DNA from: Cupriavidus nantongensis
GTDB taxonomy: Bacteria > Pseudomonadota > Gammaproteobacteria > Burkholderiales > Burkholderiaceae
DNA length: 64,000 nt
Reading direction: 5' to 3'
Assembly (NCBI RefSeq): GCF_001598055.1
Contig: NZ_CP014844.1
Coordinates: 310,001 to 374,000 of the forward strand
Shown here: one piece after another, positions 53,261 to 62,632 of the stretch
Position numbering within the stretch: position 1 is the first letter of the stretch
Layout: each line of letters starts with the position of its first letter
Notes under the pieces: model-generated
What the model saw: only the letters and a program-made list of their open reading frames with translations
Told to the model about the DNA's origin: nothing
Database searches by the model: none
Position numbers and translations under genes: made by a program

Positions 53261-53578
53261 ATGGCGGGCACTTCAGTCAGACCTGCCCCGTTTCCGCCGA
53301 CGCCGCCGACGATGCCAGCCGCCCCAGACCCTTCCGCCGCCCCCGCCACGCCGCCCTGCGAGCGCTGCCTGGCGCTGGCCGATGATCCGCGCCGGCGCGA
53401 GCCGCCGGCCTGCCTGGCGCTGCGCGGCACGGCCCCGGTAGTCACCCAGAGCGCCGCCGGGGTGCCGTACAGCATGCTGTCGTTCTGCTGCCGCGACTGC
53501 GGCACGGGCTGGCGGCTCTACGACCGCGCCAACGAACTCTTTGTGTCGTGGGTGCCGGAGCGGCCGCTGGAGCGCTGA
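53261..53578 (+). CDS. Small Cys-rich protein
   Basis: The ATG at 53261 gives 105 residues; an ATG at 53312 would give 88. A proline-rich N-terminus leads to CERCLALADDP and CCRDCGTGWRLYD, two CxxC knuckles that could bind a zinc ion. The end reads LFVSWVPERPLER. I recognise no family. It lies on its own between the EamA gene and the TctC gene. Confidence 0.65.
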   Translation: MAGTSVRPAPFPPTPPTMPAAPDPSAAPATPPCERCLALADDPRRREPPACLALRGTAPVVTQSAAGVPYSMLSFCCRDCGTGWRLYDRANELFVSWVPERPLER

Positions 53579-53677
53579 GCGCGCCGCATGATCGGCTAAG
53601 ATAGCGGCTGTTCTGCGCCGCGCCGGCCCGTTGCCGCCGCGCGGCCGCTTCCGTCGAATCTCTCCCGCCTTCCCATC

Positions 53678-54667
53678 ATGGCCTTTTCCTTCCGCTCGTC
53701 GCTGCTGGCCGCAGCGTGCGCCTTCAGTGCCGCCGTCCTTGCTCCCGCCGCTGCCGCCGCGGCCGACGCCTATCCCAGCCGCCCGATCCGCCTGATCGTC
53801 GCCTATCCCACCGGCGGCATCAGCGACACCGTCGCGCGCGCGCTCGGCGAGCGCCTGTCGGCGCAGATGGGTACCTCGGTGGTGGTCGAGAACAAGGCCG
53901 GCGCGGGCGGCAGCATCGGCATCGATGCGGTCGCCAAGGCCGCGCCGGACGGCTACACGCTCGGCTTTGCCGCCACCAGCCCGCTGACGCTGAATCCGCA
54001 TGTGGGCCGCGTCAACTACGATCCGCAGAAAGACGTGGCGCCGGTGATGAGCGTGATGTACTCGCCGGTGCTGGTGGTCGGGACTTCCGCCTTCAGCGGC
54101 AAGAGCTTTGCCGACGTGGTCGGCCAGGCCAGCGCCAAACCGGGTTCGGTACGCTGGGCCACGTCGGGCCTGGGCACGGTCGGCCATGTGGTGCTGGAAC
54201 AGGTCAAGCAGAAGTCGAAGGCCGATATCGTGCTGATCCCGTACAAGGGCGCCGGCCAGCAGATGAACGATGCGCTCGGCGGCCAGTTCGAGGTGATGAG
54301 CACCAACGCCAGCCCGGTGCTGAGCCAGCATATGCAGGCCGGCCGCCTGCGCGCGCTGGCGGTGGGCGCGCCCAAGCGCCTGGAGAGCCTGCCGGCCGTG
54401 CCGACGCTGGCCGAGCTGGGTTATCCCAAGGCCAACCTGACTTCCACCTTTGGTGTGTTCGCGCCGGGCAAGACCCCCGCGGCCATCATCAACCGCCTCA
54501 ACGCCGAGCTGAACAAGGCGCTGGCCGAGCCCGAAGTGCATGAGCGCCTGCTCAAGGGCGGCGAAGTGCCGACCGGCGGCACGCCGGCGCAGTTTGCCAA
54601 GGCCATCCGCGAAGAGTCCGCGGAGAATGCCCGCATCGTCAGGGAAGCCGGCATCAAGGCTGACTGA
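53678..54667 (+). CDS. Tripartite tricarboxylate transporter binding protein (TctC/Bug)
   Basis: The 329-residue protein has a signal peptide (LLAAACAFSAAVLAPAAAAAA) and the Bug-family strings YPSRPIRLIVAYPTGGISD, VVVENKAGAGGSIG and IPYKGAGQQMNDALGGQ. Bug proteins capture carboxylates in the periplasm. No tctA or tctB partner genes are adjacent, as is common for the hundreds of orphan Bug genes in these bacteria. Confidence 0.93.
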   Translation: MAFSFRSSLLAAACAFSAAVLAPAAAAAADAYPSRPIRLIVAYPTGGISDTVARALGERLSAQMGTSVVVENKAGAGGSIGIDAVAKAAPDGYTLGFAATSPLTLNPHVGRVNYDPQKDVAPVMSVMYSPVLVVGTSAFSGKSFADVVGQASAKPGSVRWATSGLGTVGHVVLEQVKQKSKADIVLIPYKGAGQQMNDALGGQFEVMSTNASPVLSQHMQAGRLRALAVGAPKRLESLPAVPTLAELGYPKANLTSTFGVFAPGKTPAAIINRLNAELNKALAEPEVHERLLKGGEVPTGGTPAQFAKAIREESAENARIVREAGIKAD

Positions 54668-54699
54668 ATGCCCCGCGGGGTGCCGGCGACGCAGTCGCG

Positions 54700-55380
54700 C
54701 TAGGCCGCATCGAGCCGGCTCCCCAGCCCGTACACCGACGACAGCCGCACGCCGTTGTGCGGCCACAGCGCCAGCTTGGTGCGCACGCGCGACAGGTGGC
54801 TGTCCACGGTGCGCGAGGCCGTGTCCATGTGATAGCGCCAGACCTGGTCGACCATGGTCTGGCGCAGCACCAGCGAACCGAGATTTCGGAACAGCAGCAC
54901 CGCCAGGTCGAATTCCTTCGGGGCGAGCAGCACCGGCTGGCCCTTGACCCACACCTGCCGCTCGGCGGTGGCAAAGCGGAACGGACCGTGTTCCAGGTCG
55001 CAGTCCGCGCTTGCCGGCCGCGCGCGGCGCAGCAGCGCCAGCACGCGCGCGGCCAGTTCCGCGGTGCGCAGCGGCTTGGGCACGTAGCTGTCCGCGCCCT
55101 GCGCCAGGCACGCCGCGACAAAGCCTTCTTCGTTCGAGGCTCCGGTCAGCATCACCGGCATCTCGTTGCCCAGGGTGCGGCGCACCCACGCCAGCACTTC
55201 CAATGCCGGCAGGCCCGGCGTATCGCAATCCAGCATCAGCAGGTCGAACGACCGGCCGCGCAGCGCGCCGATCAGCGCGCGACCGCTGAGGTAGCGCGTG
55301 CACTGGTGGCCGTTCAGGCGCAGGGTTTGTTCGATGCTGACGGCGAGGGTAGGGTCCGCCTGCAGCGCGGCGATCTTCAC
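54700..55380 (-). CDS. OmpR-type response regulator, GTG start
   Basis: The start is a GTG at 55380 with AGGAG eight bases upstream, giving 226 residues. The receiver has phospho-acceptor D51 (LLMLDCDTPG), T79 and K102 (PKPLRT), but only one acidic residue (D9) at the usual acid-pair site. The C-terminal winged helix (LLAPKEFDLAVLLFRN; SRTVDSHLSRVRTKL; SSVYGLGSRL) is intact. It is divergent from and similar to the regulator at 55610, suggesting an old duplication. No kinase gene adjoins it. Confidence 0.88.
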   Translation of the reverse strand: MKIAALQADPTLAVSIEQTLRLNGHQCTRYLSGRALIGALRGRSFDLLMLDCDTPGLPALEVLAWVRRTLGNEMPVMLTGASNEEGFVAACLAQGADSYVPKPLRTAELAARVLALLRRARPASADCDLEHGPFRFATAERQVWVKGQPVLLAPKEFDLAVLLFRNLGSLVLRQTMVDQVWRYHMDTASRTVDSHLSRVRTKLALWPHNGVRLSSVYGLGSRLDAA

Positions 55381-55609
55381 GGACGTGGCTCCTGTGCGCG
55401 GACGCACCGTGGTGCGCCGCCGGGATGGACAGCTCGACAAACGGGTGGTGCGGGCACGGGTCGTGCCGCAGCGAAGCCCATGGTAGGAGCGGCTCGCTGA
55501 GGCGAGAAGTAAAAGATTGTTGAAAGGCGAGATTGAGCGCTTTCCTATTCGGGCGGGCTGCGACACCGGATTAAATGTCCCGCTAATGGCCAGCTACGTC
55601 GGAGGCAAC

Positions 55610-56338
55610 ATGGGAAAGAAAACGGCACCGCGCATTGCATCGCTCGAGGACGCGCCCGCGGATGCGGCGCTGATCCGCCAGGTCGTCGCCAGCGCGGGAT
55701 TCGAATGCGTCAGCTTCAGCGAAAGCCGGCACCTGCTGCTGGCGCTGCGCGACGCCGGCTTCGACCTGCTGCTGCTGGACTGGCAGATGCCCGACCTGTC
55801 CGGGCGCGAGGTGCTGGCCTGGGTGCGCAGCCACCTGGACCGGCGCATCCCGGTCATGTTCCTGAGCTGCCGCGATGCCGAGCACGATATCGTCAGCGCG
55901 CTCGCCGCCGGCGCCGATGACTACATGGTCAAGCCGATCCGCCCGGCCGAGCTGGCCGCGCGCATCGACTGCCTGCTGCGGCGCGCGTATCCGGCGCAGG
56001 CGTCCCCGCACGCGCCGCTGCGGCTGGGCGACTACGCCTTCGACTGCGCATTGCGCCGGGTCACCTGCAACGGCCAGCCGATCGGCCTGACGCCCAAGGA
56101 GTTCGACCTCGCGGTGCTGCTGTTCCGCCACGAAGGCCGCATCGTCACGCGCGACCACATCACCGCCGCGGTCTGGGGCCGCGAGATCTCGCCGATGTCG
56201 CGCACCATCGATACCCACGTGTCGCGCGTGCGCAGCAAGCTCGGGCTGCAGGCCGGGCACGGCATGCGGCTGACCCCGGTCTATACGCATGGCTACCGGC
56301 TGGAGCGCCTGGCACACACGGAGCGGGCCGCGGCATGA
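55610..56338 (+). CDS. OmpR-type response regulator
   Basis: The start is the ATG at 55610 after GGAGG, giving 242 residues. The receiver has the acid pair E13/D14, phospho-acceptor D57 (LLLLDWQMPDLSGREVL) and K108 (MVKPIRP). The winged helix is intact (GLTPKEFDLAVLLFRHEG; SRTIDTHVSRVRSKLGL; TPVYTHGYRLERL). It overlaps the start of a small kinase-like gene by ATGA, so the two are coupled. It is a close relative of the regulator at 54700. Confidence 0.9.
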   Translation: MGKKTAPRIASLEDAPADAALIRQVVASAGFECVSFSESRHLLLALRDAGFDLLLLDWQMPDLSGREVLAWVRSHLDRRIPVMFLSCRDAEHDIVSALAAGADDYMVKPIRPAELAARIDCLLRRAYPAQASPHAPLRLGDYAFDCALRRVTCNGQPIGLTPKEFDLAVLLFRHEGRIVTRDHITAAVWGREISPMSRTIDTHVSRVRSKLGLQAGHGMRLTPVYTHGYRLERLAHTERAAA

Positions 56339-57096
56339 CGGCGCGCCAGTTGCGCGTTGCGCTGGTTGCCGCGGCGTTGTGCCTGGGCGGCAGCCGGCTG
56401 GTGCGACGCAGCCGCAGCGCTGCTGCGCTGCCGGTGCCAGCAAGCGGCCGCGACGTGCGCGACCCGGCCGCCGTGCACGACATGCTGCTGCATGTGCTGG
56501 GCCACGACCTGCGCCAACCCAATGCGTCGCTGCTGGCGTGGCTGGCGCTGCGGCAGACCCGCTCGCAGGCCGATGCGGCACTGCTGGCGCAGGTCGGCGG
56601 CCATGCGCGCCGCTCGCTGCGCCATATCGACGACCTGAACCGGCTGCTGCGCGAAACCCGGCATGCCTACCGGATGCGGCGGATCGCCATGGAGACCCTG
56701 CTCGATGAAGCGCTGGACCGCGTCTGGTCCGAAGCCTGCGAGGCCGGGATCCGGCTCGAACGCCCGGCCGGGCGCTTGCCGCGCATCGGCGGCGACGCGG
56801 CGATGCTCGCCGCTACGCTGGAATGGCTGCTGAGCAGCGCCATCGGCGCGGCGGCGCATGGCACGGCCTTGCGCACCGCGTGCCGCGGCCATGCCGGCGG
56901 CGCGGCGCTGTCGATCGTGTTCCAGCCCGCCGATGACACGGGCGCCGCGCAACTGGCCCGGCCTGGACCCGCGCTGCTGTGCGCGCAGCGCGTGGTGGCG
57001 CGCCATGGCGGCCTGCTGGTGCCGCTGCAGCCGATGCAGGGCGAAGCCGCGCAGGCCGGCTGGTACCTGTGGCTGCGACGCCGGCCGCGACCATGA
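56335..57096 (+). CDS. Degenerate small histidine kinase
   Basis: The 253-residue protein has one N-terminal hydrophobic stretch, then a dimerisation helix with HVLGHDLRQPNASLL, where His57 in HDLRQP is the likely phospho-site. The ATP-binding half is eroded: the N-box region reads LEWLLSSAIGAAAHG instead of NLLxNAxxH, and only VVARHGGLL resembles the late G-box. No sensor domain is present. It starts within the response regulator stop. It may act as a phosphatase, as a phosphotransfer relay, or be in decay. Confidence 0.72.
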   Translation: MTARQLRVALVAAALCLGGSRLVRRSRSAAALPVPASGRDVRDPAAVHDMLLHVLGHDLRQPNASLLAWLALRQTRSQADAALLAQVGGHARRSLRHIDDLNRLLRETRHAYRMRRIAMETLLDEALDRVWSEACEAGIRLERPAGRLPRIGGDAAMLAATLEWLLSSAIGAAAHGTALRTACRGHAGGAALSIVFQPADDTGAAQLARPGPALLCAQRVVARHGGLLVPLQPMQGEAAQAGWYLWLRRRPRP

Positions 57097-57121
57097 AAAA
57101 AGGCACCCGAAGGTGCCTTTT
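57096..57121. terminator. Bidirectional intrinsic terminator
   Basis: AAAAGGCACC (57098-57107), loop CGAA, and GGTGCCTTTT (57112-57121) form a perfect 10-bp hairpin. The flanking A-run and T-run make it work in both directions, stopping the kinase gene and the convergent porin gene. Confidence 0.9.
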
Positions 57122-57146
57122 GCCAGGGCTGCCGATCAGGTATCGA

Positions 57147-58235
57147 TCAGAAGATGTGGCGGATACCGACGGCAGCGCCGGTCTGGTTGTTGCGGCCCGG
57201 CATTTCGGTGGTGGTGCCGCCCGAAACCTTGTTGAAGTCAACCGTACCGTAGACCTGGGTGCGCTTGGACAGCGAGTACTCGGCCAGCAGCACGCCGGTG
57301 TAGCGGCGGCCGTTGTTGTTGTTAACGCCGTTGACGTTTTCAACATAGTCGCCGTAGAACACGCCGGTCAGCGCCAGAGCCGGGGTGGCCTGGTAGGTCA
57401 CGCCGATGTAGCCGATGGTGTCCTTGCGCGGGTTGGCTGCTGCGTTGCCACCTGCCGGGATCGGGTTAAGCGTCGTGGCGCCGGTTGAGGTGTCGAAGTT
57501 CAGCGAAGCGTCGACACTGCCGGTGCGGTCCTTACCACCGATATAACCCACGAAGACCTTGGCCGGCCCGATCGAGTACTTACCGGCAGCGCCCCACATC
57601 TGTTGCTTCTCGCCGGTCAGATTACGCACTTCTTGGTACACGCCGCCGATGCCGAACGGACCGAAGGTGTACGCGGCGCGAGCGCCCCAGTACTGGTTCC
57701 GGCTCATGCTGCCCGCTTGCTCGCCGAAGCCGTAGCTGGCTCCGACGTCCAGGCCGCCGAACTTGCCGCCGTAGCTGATGACGTTGTCGTTACGGAAGTT
57801 GGTCAGGAAGAACGGCCAGGCGTTGTTGGTGTAGTTGCCGATGGTCAGCGGATCGTAGTCGCCGAAGAAATTAAAGCCTTCGGTGTACTGGCGGCCCAGC
57901 TTGATCGTGCCGAAGTCACCGCTCAGGCCCACGTAGGCCTGACGACCGAACAGGCGGCCATTCTGGTTGGCGCGGCCGGTGTCCGGATCGAAGCCGTTTT
58001 CCAGCTGGAAGATCGCCTTCAGGTTGTTGCCCAGGGCTTCGCTGCCCTTGATGCCCCAGCGGCTGTTGGTGACGGCGCCGTTGGTCAGTTCCCACGAGTT
58101 GTCATTGTTGGCGTTCGCGTTCGTCTGGAAGCGGATGCTCTGGTCGACGATACCGTACAGGGTGACGGACGATTGTGCGAAAGCCGAACCTGCCAACAGG
58201 CTGCCGGCTGCGAGGACGATGGCCGATTTCTTCAT
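57147..58235 (-). CDS. Gram-negative porin
   Basis: The 362-residue protein has a signal peptide (MKKSAIVLAAGSLLAGSAFA) and starts after AAGGAG. The beta-barrel pattern of betaproteobacterial OmpC-like porins is clear: SSVTLYGIVDQSIRF at the start, SRWGIKGSEALGNNLKAIFQ, the PEFGG-like loop and the C-terminal aromatic end GAAVGIRHIF. It makes a trimeric general pore. The long upstream gap (58236-58569) should hold its promoter. Confidence 0.95.
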   Translation of the reverse strand: MKKSAIVLAAGSLLAGSAFAQSSVTLYGIVDQSIRFQTNANANNDNSWELTNGAVTNSRWGIKGSEALGNNLKAIFQLENGFDPDTGRANQNGRLFGRQAYVGLSGDFGTIKLGRQYTEGFNFFGDYDPLTIGNYTNNAWPFFLTNFRNDNVISYGGKFGGLDVGASYGFGEQAGSMSRNQYWGARAAYTFGPFGIGGVYQEVRNLTGEKQQMWGAAGKYSIGPAKVFVGYIGGKDRTGSVDASLNFDTSTGATTLNPIPAGGNAAANPRKDTIGYIGVTYQATPALALTGVFYGDYVENVNGVNNNNGRRYTGVLLAEYSLSKRTQVYGTVDFNKVSGGTTTEMPGRNNQTGAAVGIRHIF

Positions 58236-58569
58236 GGTGCTCCTTTTCTGTCTTGTACTGTGCCCTTCGCCGGATCACGGCGGGGATAAGGTCTACGTTT
58301 CCTGTAAACGCCGCGAAAATTTAACAAAACGTAAGGAACAAGGACACAAAACTCCGTGGAGCCGCGCTTTCAAGCAGGAAATTGGTGCAATTCCGTTGTC
58401 TGGCCGCTACAGAATTCTGCATTTGGGGGATAAGGCAGCGCAGCGGAGAAGCCTCGGCACCGCGCTGGCACGGCGGCGGGGCGTTGGAGCGACAGGGCGG
58501 GAAGGCGCAAGAAGGGGCGGGGCAGCGAGCCCCGCGGGGGCATGGACCCGGCGCCGCCGGGTCCCGTGC
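58236..58569. promoter_or_regulatory. Porin promoter region and minE downstream region
   Basis: These 334 bases lie upstream of the porin and downstream of minE, both on the minus strand. A stretch AAATTTAACAAAACG near 58316-58330 is A/T-rich and suitable as part of the porin promoter. No gene is supported. Confidence 0.4.
58544..58564 (-). terminator. Hairpin downstream of minE
   Basis: GGACCCGGC-GCC-GCCGGGTCC is a perfect 9-bp stem six bases beyond the minE stop. There is no T-run, but its strength and place suggest transcript end processing or termination. Confidence 0.5.
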
Positions 58570-58824
58570 TCAGTGCTGCGGGATCTCGATCTTGACCTCG
58601 AGCACCTCGAGGTTGTCCTGGCGTTCCAGGCTGACGCGCAGGTCCTGGTCGCCGATCTTGACGTACTTGGAGATCACCGCCACCAGCTCGCGCTGCAGCG
58701 CGGGCAGGTAGTCGGCGGGGGCGGAATGGCCGGTGCGCTCGTGCGCCAGGATGATCTGCAGCCGCTCCTTGGCGACCGACGCGGACTTCTTCTTCTCTCC
58801 CAGCAGGAAGGAAAGGATCGACAT
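58570..58824 (-). CDS. minE: Cell division topological specificity factor MinE
   Basis: The 84-residue protein starts after AAGGAGGG. The N-terminus [20 protein letters not shown] is the membrane and MinD-contact region, and the C-terminal domain has [13 protein letters not shown]. MinE releases MinD from the membrane and so places the MinCD inhibitor at the poles. It follows minD by 21 bases. Confidence 0.97.
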   Translation of the reverse strand: MSILSFLLGEKKKSASVAKERLQIILAHERTGHSAPADYLPALQRELVAVISKYVKIGDQDLRVSLERQDNLEVLEVKIEIPQH

Positions 58825-58845
58825 GGGGTGAGCCCTCCTTGACCG

Positions 58846-59661
58846 TTACTTGTTGCCGAAGATGCGCGAGAACAGCCCCGGCTTCTGGTAGTCGGTGAAA
58901 CGCATCGGCTTGTCCTTGCCGAGGAAGCGGTCCACCACGTCGCTGTAGGCGTCGGACACGTCGCTGCCTTCCAGGTGGATGGCGGGCGTGCCCTGGTTGG
59001 AGGCGTGCAGCACCGCTTCCGATTCCGGCACCACGCCGATCAGCTTGATGCGCAGGATTTCCTGGATGTCGGTCAGCGACAGCATCTCGCCGCCATGAAC
59101 GCGCTTGGGGTTGTAGCGCGTGATCAGCAGGTGTTCCTTGATCGGATCGCCGCCCTCGGTGGCGCGCTTGGTCTTGGACGCCAGGATGCCGAGGATGCGG
59201 TCCGAATCGCGCACCGACGACACTTCCGGGTTGGTCACGATCAGCGCCTCGTCGGCGAAGTACATGGCCATCAGCGCGCCCGATTCGATGCCGGCGGGCG
59301 AGTCGCAGACAATGTATTCGAAATCCATCTCGATCAGGCCGTCGATCACCTTCTCGACGCCCTCGCGCGTCAGCGCATCCTTGTCGCGCGTCTGCGACGC
59401 CGGCAGGATGAACAGGTTCTCGCACTTCTTGTCCTTGATCAGCGCCTGGCGCAGGTTGGCTTCGCCCTGCACCACGTTGATCAGGTCATACACCACGCGG
59501 CGCTCGCAACCCATGATCAGGTCGAGGTTGCGCAGGCCGACGTCGAAGTCGATCACGGCAGTCTTGTGGCCACGCAGGGCCAGGCCGGCGGCAAAGCTGG
59601 CGCTGGTGGTGGTCTTGCCGACGCCTCCCTTGCCGGAGGTCACAACGATGATTTTTGCCAT
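58846..59661 (-). CDS. minD: Septum site-determining ATPase MinD
   Basis: The 271-residue ATPase has the deviant Walker A TSGKGGVGKTT near the start (Lys11 and Lys16), DFDVGLRNLDLIMG, and CDSPAGIESGALM. The C-terminal membrane-targeting helix (FSRIFGNK end) is present. MinD recruits MinC to the membrane. It stands between minC and minE in the usual order. Confidence 0.98.
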   Translation of the reverse strand: MAKIIVVTSGKGGVGKTTTSASFAAGLALRGHKTAVIDFDVGLRNLDLIMGCERRVVYDLINVVQGEANLRQALIKDKKCENLFILPASQTRDKDALTREGVEKVIDGLIEMDFEYIVCDSPAGIESGALMAMYFADEALIVTNPEVSSVRDSDRILGILASKTKRATEGGDPIKEHLLITRYNPKRVHGGEMLSLTDIQEILRIKLIGVVPESEAVLHASNQGTPAIHLEGSDVSDAYSDVVDRFLGKDKPMRFTDYQKPGLFSRIFGNK

Positions 59662-59729
59662 GGCTCTTTGGTCCAGTAATAAGTTGGAAGCTTGCGCTCT
59701 CTGTGATCCGGTCCCGATGCGCGCCGCGG

Positions 59730-60530
59730 TTACTTGAGCCGCAGCGCTTCGAGGATCAGTTTTTCATCGGCCAGGCGCACCTGGGCGGTCTTGCCGTGCA
59801 CATCGGCCGGAAGCGTCTGCTCCGCGGTCCGGTAGATGCCGGCGATGGAAATCAGTTCGGGCTCCATGCACGTGCTGAAGATGCGCGCGGCGGTGTTGCC
59901 CTTGACCCCCGCCAGCGCGCGGCCGCGCAGCGGGGCATAGATATGGATGTTGCCTTCGGCGATGACCTCGGCACCGTAGCTGACCACGTCCATGATGACC
60001 ACGTCGCCATGCGCGTAGACCTGCTGGCCAGAGCGCAGCGGCTTGTCGATCAGCAGGGTCTGGTTCTGGCGCACGGCGGCGGCGACGGCGGCGTCGGTGG
60101 CCGCCTGCGCCGCGGCGCGGGCGGCTTCCTCGCGCGCCGCTTGTTCCGCGACGGCCTGTTCCGCGGCGGCAGCGGCCCTGGCTTCGGCGGCACGCTCGGC
60201 GGCGCCGTTGCGGCGGGCCTGGCTGTCGAGCAGCGGCAGGCCGAAGCGCTCGGCCCACTCGCGCTGGCCGGCGCGGGCCACCACGCCGATGGCGCGGGCC
60301 TTGAGCGTGGCCAGCGTGTCGATCACGGTGCCGAGCGCGACTTCGCTGTCATCGTCGAGCGCGCGCAGGTCCAGCGCGATCACGTCATTGGAGAAGAAGT
60401 CGGGGGTGGCTTCGAAGCGGGTGAGGAGGTCATCCCGCAGCGCAGCCATGTCGGCGGTCTGGAGGGCGAGAAGGAGGGCGTCGACGTTGCCACTGCGCAG
60501 CTCGAAGCGTGGCGTTTTCTTCTGGGACAT
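59730..60530 (-). CDS. minC: Septum site-determining protein MinC
   Basis: The ATG at 60530 gives 266 residues. The N-terminal FtsZ-inhibiting domain (FELRSGNVDALLLALQTAD) is followed by a long Ala-rich linker (AAAAEQAVAEQAAREEAARAA) and the beta-helical MinD-binding domain (SYGAEVIAEGNIHIYAPLRG). It is the first gene of minCDE. The linker is longer than in E. coli. Confidence 0.97.
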   Translation of the reverse strand: MSQKKTPRFELRSGNVDALLLALQTADMAALRDDLLTRFEATPDFFSNDVIALDLRALDDDSEVALGTVIDTLATLKARAIGVVARAGQREWAERFGLPLLDSQARRNGAAERAAEARAAAAAEQAVAEQAAREEAARAAAQAATDAAVAAAVRQNQTLLIDKPLRSGQQVYAHGDVVIMDVVSYGAEVIAEGNIHIYAPLRGRALAGVKGNTAARIFSTCMEPELISIAGIYRTAEQTLPADVHGKTAQVRLADEKLILEALRLK

Positions 60531-60770
60531 AGCCGGGTGACCGTGGAAATGCCACATTCTAACGTTGTATCTGTGGCGAACTGTAACAATTGGATCGATA
60601 TGTACCGCAGGTGGCGGGTGGGCTCCATGCGCGCACCGCTGGCGCGGCGCAAGTGTGGCCGGCGCGGCTTGAGCGGCTTCGGCATCGGGCCAGGCGCGGG
60701 CAGGGCGCGGGCAGTGCGGGCATCGTGCAAAGCCTTGTTACGATTGCGCCATCTGATCAGCGGAGTTTCC

Positions 60771-61742
60771 ATGGGCGCCATCGTCAATTGCGTGGCCTAC
60801 CGGCAGGGCAAGCGGCTCGGCACGGTAGGCATGGAAGAAATCCCGAAGGTGCTGGCGGTGCCTGGCACCTTCGTCTGGCTGGGGCTGCACGAGCCCGAAC
60901 TGGCGCTGCTGCGGCAGGCGCAGCAAGCCTTCGGCCTGCACGACCTCGCGGTCGAAGACGCGACCAACGCGCACCAGCGGCCCAAGCTCGAGGCCTACGG
61001 CGATTCCGTGTTCGTGGTGCTCAACACCGCGCAGCTGGTGCAGGACGAAGTCGTGGTCGGCGAGACCCATCTGTTCGTCGGCCCCAACTACGTGGTCTCG
61101 GTGCGCCATGGGGCCAGCAGCACCTATGCACCGGTGCGCGAGCGCTGCGAGCACGACCCGCACGGACTGGCCAACGGGCCTGGCTATGTGCTGTACGCGC
61201 TGATGGATTTCGTCGTCGACCACTACCTGCCGATCGTCACGCGCCTGGAGGACAACTTCGAGGCGCTCGAGCAGGGCATCTTCCGCGACGAGTTCGACCG
61301 CGCCGCGATCCAGCGGCTGTACCAGGTCAAGCGCCAGGTACTGCGCCTGCGCAACGCGGTCAGCCCGGTCGAGGACATGTGCGGCCAGCTGATCCGGCTG
61401 CACGAAGAGCTGGTGCCGAAGGAGCTGCGCGCCTACTTCCGCGATATCGAGGACCACGCCAGCCGGCTGGTGCGCACGCTCGACGTGGTGCGCGAGATGC
61501 TGACCACGGCGGTGCAGGTCAACCTGGCGCTGGTGACCGTCGGCCAGAACGAGGTGGTCAAGCGGCTCGCCGGCTGGGGCGCCATCCTGGCGATCCCGAC
61601 GGTGGTGTTCAGCCTGTACGGGATGAACTTCGATTTCATGCCCGAGCTGAAGGTCCACTATGCCTATCCGGCGGTGATCGGCGTGACCGCGGTGGCCTGT
61701 GGCGCGCTGTGGCGGCGGCTGCACCGCGCGGGGTGGATCTGA
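60771..61742 (+). CDS. corA: CorA-type magnesium/cobalt transporter
   Basis: The ATG at 60771 after GGAG gives 323 residues. A long soluble N-terminal funnel (IVNCVAYRQGKRLG; EDATNAHQRPKLEAYGDSVF) leads to two membrane helices near the C-terminus. The signature YGMNF closes the first helix. The protein forms a pentameric Mg2+ channel. It is divergent from minC. Confidence 0.95.
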   Translation: MGAIVNCVAYRQGKRLGTVGMEEIPKVLAVPGTFVWLGLHEPELALLRQAQQAFGLHDLAVEDATNAHQRPKLEAYGDSVFVVLNTAQLVQDEVVVGETHLFVGPNYVVSVRHGASSTYAPVRERCEHDPHGLANGPGYVLYALMDFVVDHYLPIVTRLEDNFEALEQGIFRDEFDRAAIQRLYQVKRQVLRLRNAVSPVEDMCGQLIRLHEELVPKELRAYFRDIEDHASRLVRTLDVVREMLTTAVQVNLALVTVGQNEVVKRLAGWGAILAIPTVVFSLYGMNFDFMPELKVHYAYPAVIGVTAVACGALWRRLHRAGWI

Positions 61743-61887
61743 GCCGGGATTTGGTTTATTGGTACGACGAATGATTGGGGCCGGCATTGTTGGCCGGTTG
61801 ATTATTCGTGTAGATAATTCGGTCGCTACCGGGCACCTCGGCGGACTCCTACACTGAAGCAAAGAAGGCCCCGCGCCGGAGTCCGCC

Positions 61888-62589
61888 ATGTCGAAAGCCC
61901 GTTTCCCGCATGCCGCCTTGCTGGCCGGCGCGCTTTGCGCGTGGCTGGTGTTGCCACCCGCCACCGCGGCACCGCAGCCGCCCGCTCCGGCGCAGGCGCA
62001 GACCCGTGACGCTGTCGCGGCCTACGAGTCCGGCCGCTTCGACGAGGCCTTGCAGGGCTTCTCCGCCGCCGCGCGCCAGGGCAACCGCCTCGCCCAATTC
62101 AATTACGCGATGATGCTGCTGCGTGGCGAGGGCACTGCCGCGCGGCCGCAAGAGGCGCTGGTGTGGTTGCGCAAGGCGGCCGACAACGGCATGACCCATG
62201 CGCAATACACCTGGGGCGACCTGTACGAGCGCGGCGAACTGGTGCCGAAATCGCTGGAACAGGCGAACCGCTGGTACGAACGCGCGGCGCAGGGCGGCCA
62301 CGTGCAGGCGCAGATGGAACTGGCGACGAACTACTTCACCGGCCGCGGCGTGCCGCGCGACTACGCGCAGGCGTTTGCGTGGTACCAGCGCGCGGCAAGC
62401 GCGGGGAACGGCGGCGCGCAGTACATCGTCGGCAGCTTCTATGAGCGTGGCGAGCCCGGCGTGGTCGACCGGGATATCGAGCAGGCGAAGATCTGGTATG
62501 CACGCTCCGCGGCGCACGGGGATCCCGGGGCGCTGGCGAAGCTGAGGTCGTTGCTGGAGGAGACGGTGAGGGGGAGGGCGGGGATGTGA
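61888..62589 (+). CDS. Secreted Sel1-repeat protein
   Basis: The 233-residue protein has a signal peptide (LLAGALCAWLVLPPATAAP) and four to five Sel1/TPR-like repeats (AQFNYAMMLLRGEGTAARPQ; AQYTWGDLYERGELVPKSLE; AQMELATNYFTGRGVPRDYA; AQYIVGSFYERGEPGVVDRD). Such proteins scaffold other envelope proteins. The ATG follows GGAG. No partner is evident. Confidence 0.88.
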   Translation: MSKARFPHAALLAGALCAWLVLPPATAAPQPPAPAQAQTRDAVAAYESGRFDEALQGFSAAARQGNRLAQFNYAMMLLRGEGTAARPQEALVWLRKAADNGMTHAQYTWGDLYERGELVPKSLEQANRWYERAAQGGHVQAQMELATNYFTGRGVPRDYAQAFAWYQRAASAGNGGAQYIVGSFYERGEPGVVDRDIEQAKIWYARSAAHGDPGALAKLRSLLEETVRGRAGM

Positions 62590-62632
62590 AGGGCGCTTGA
62601 GCGTGCGCGAACCTTCCGACCGAAGGACGGCT

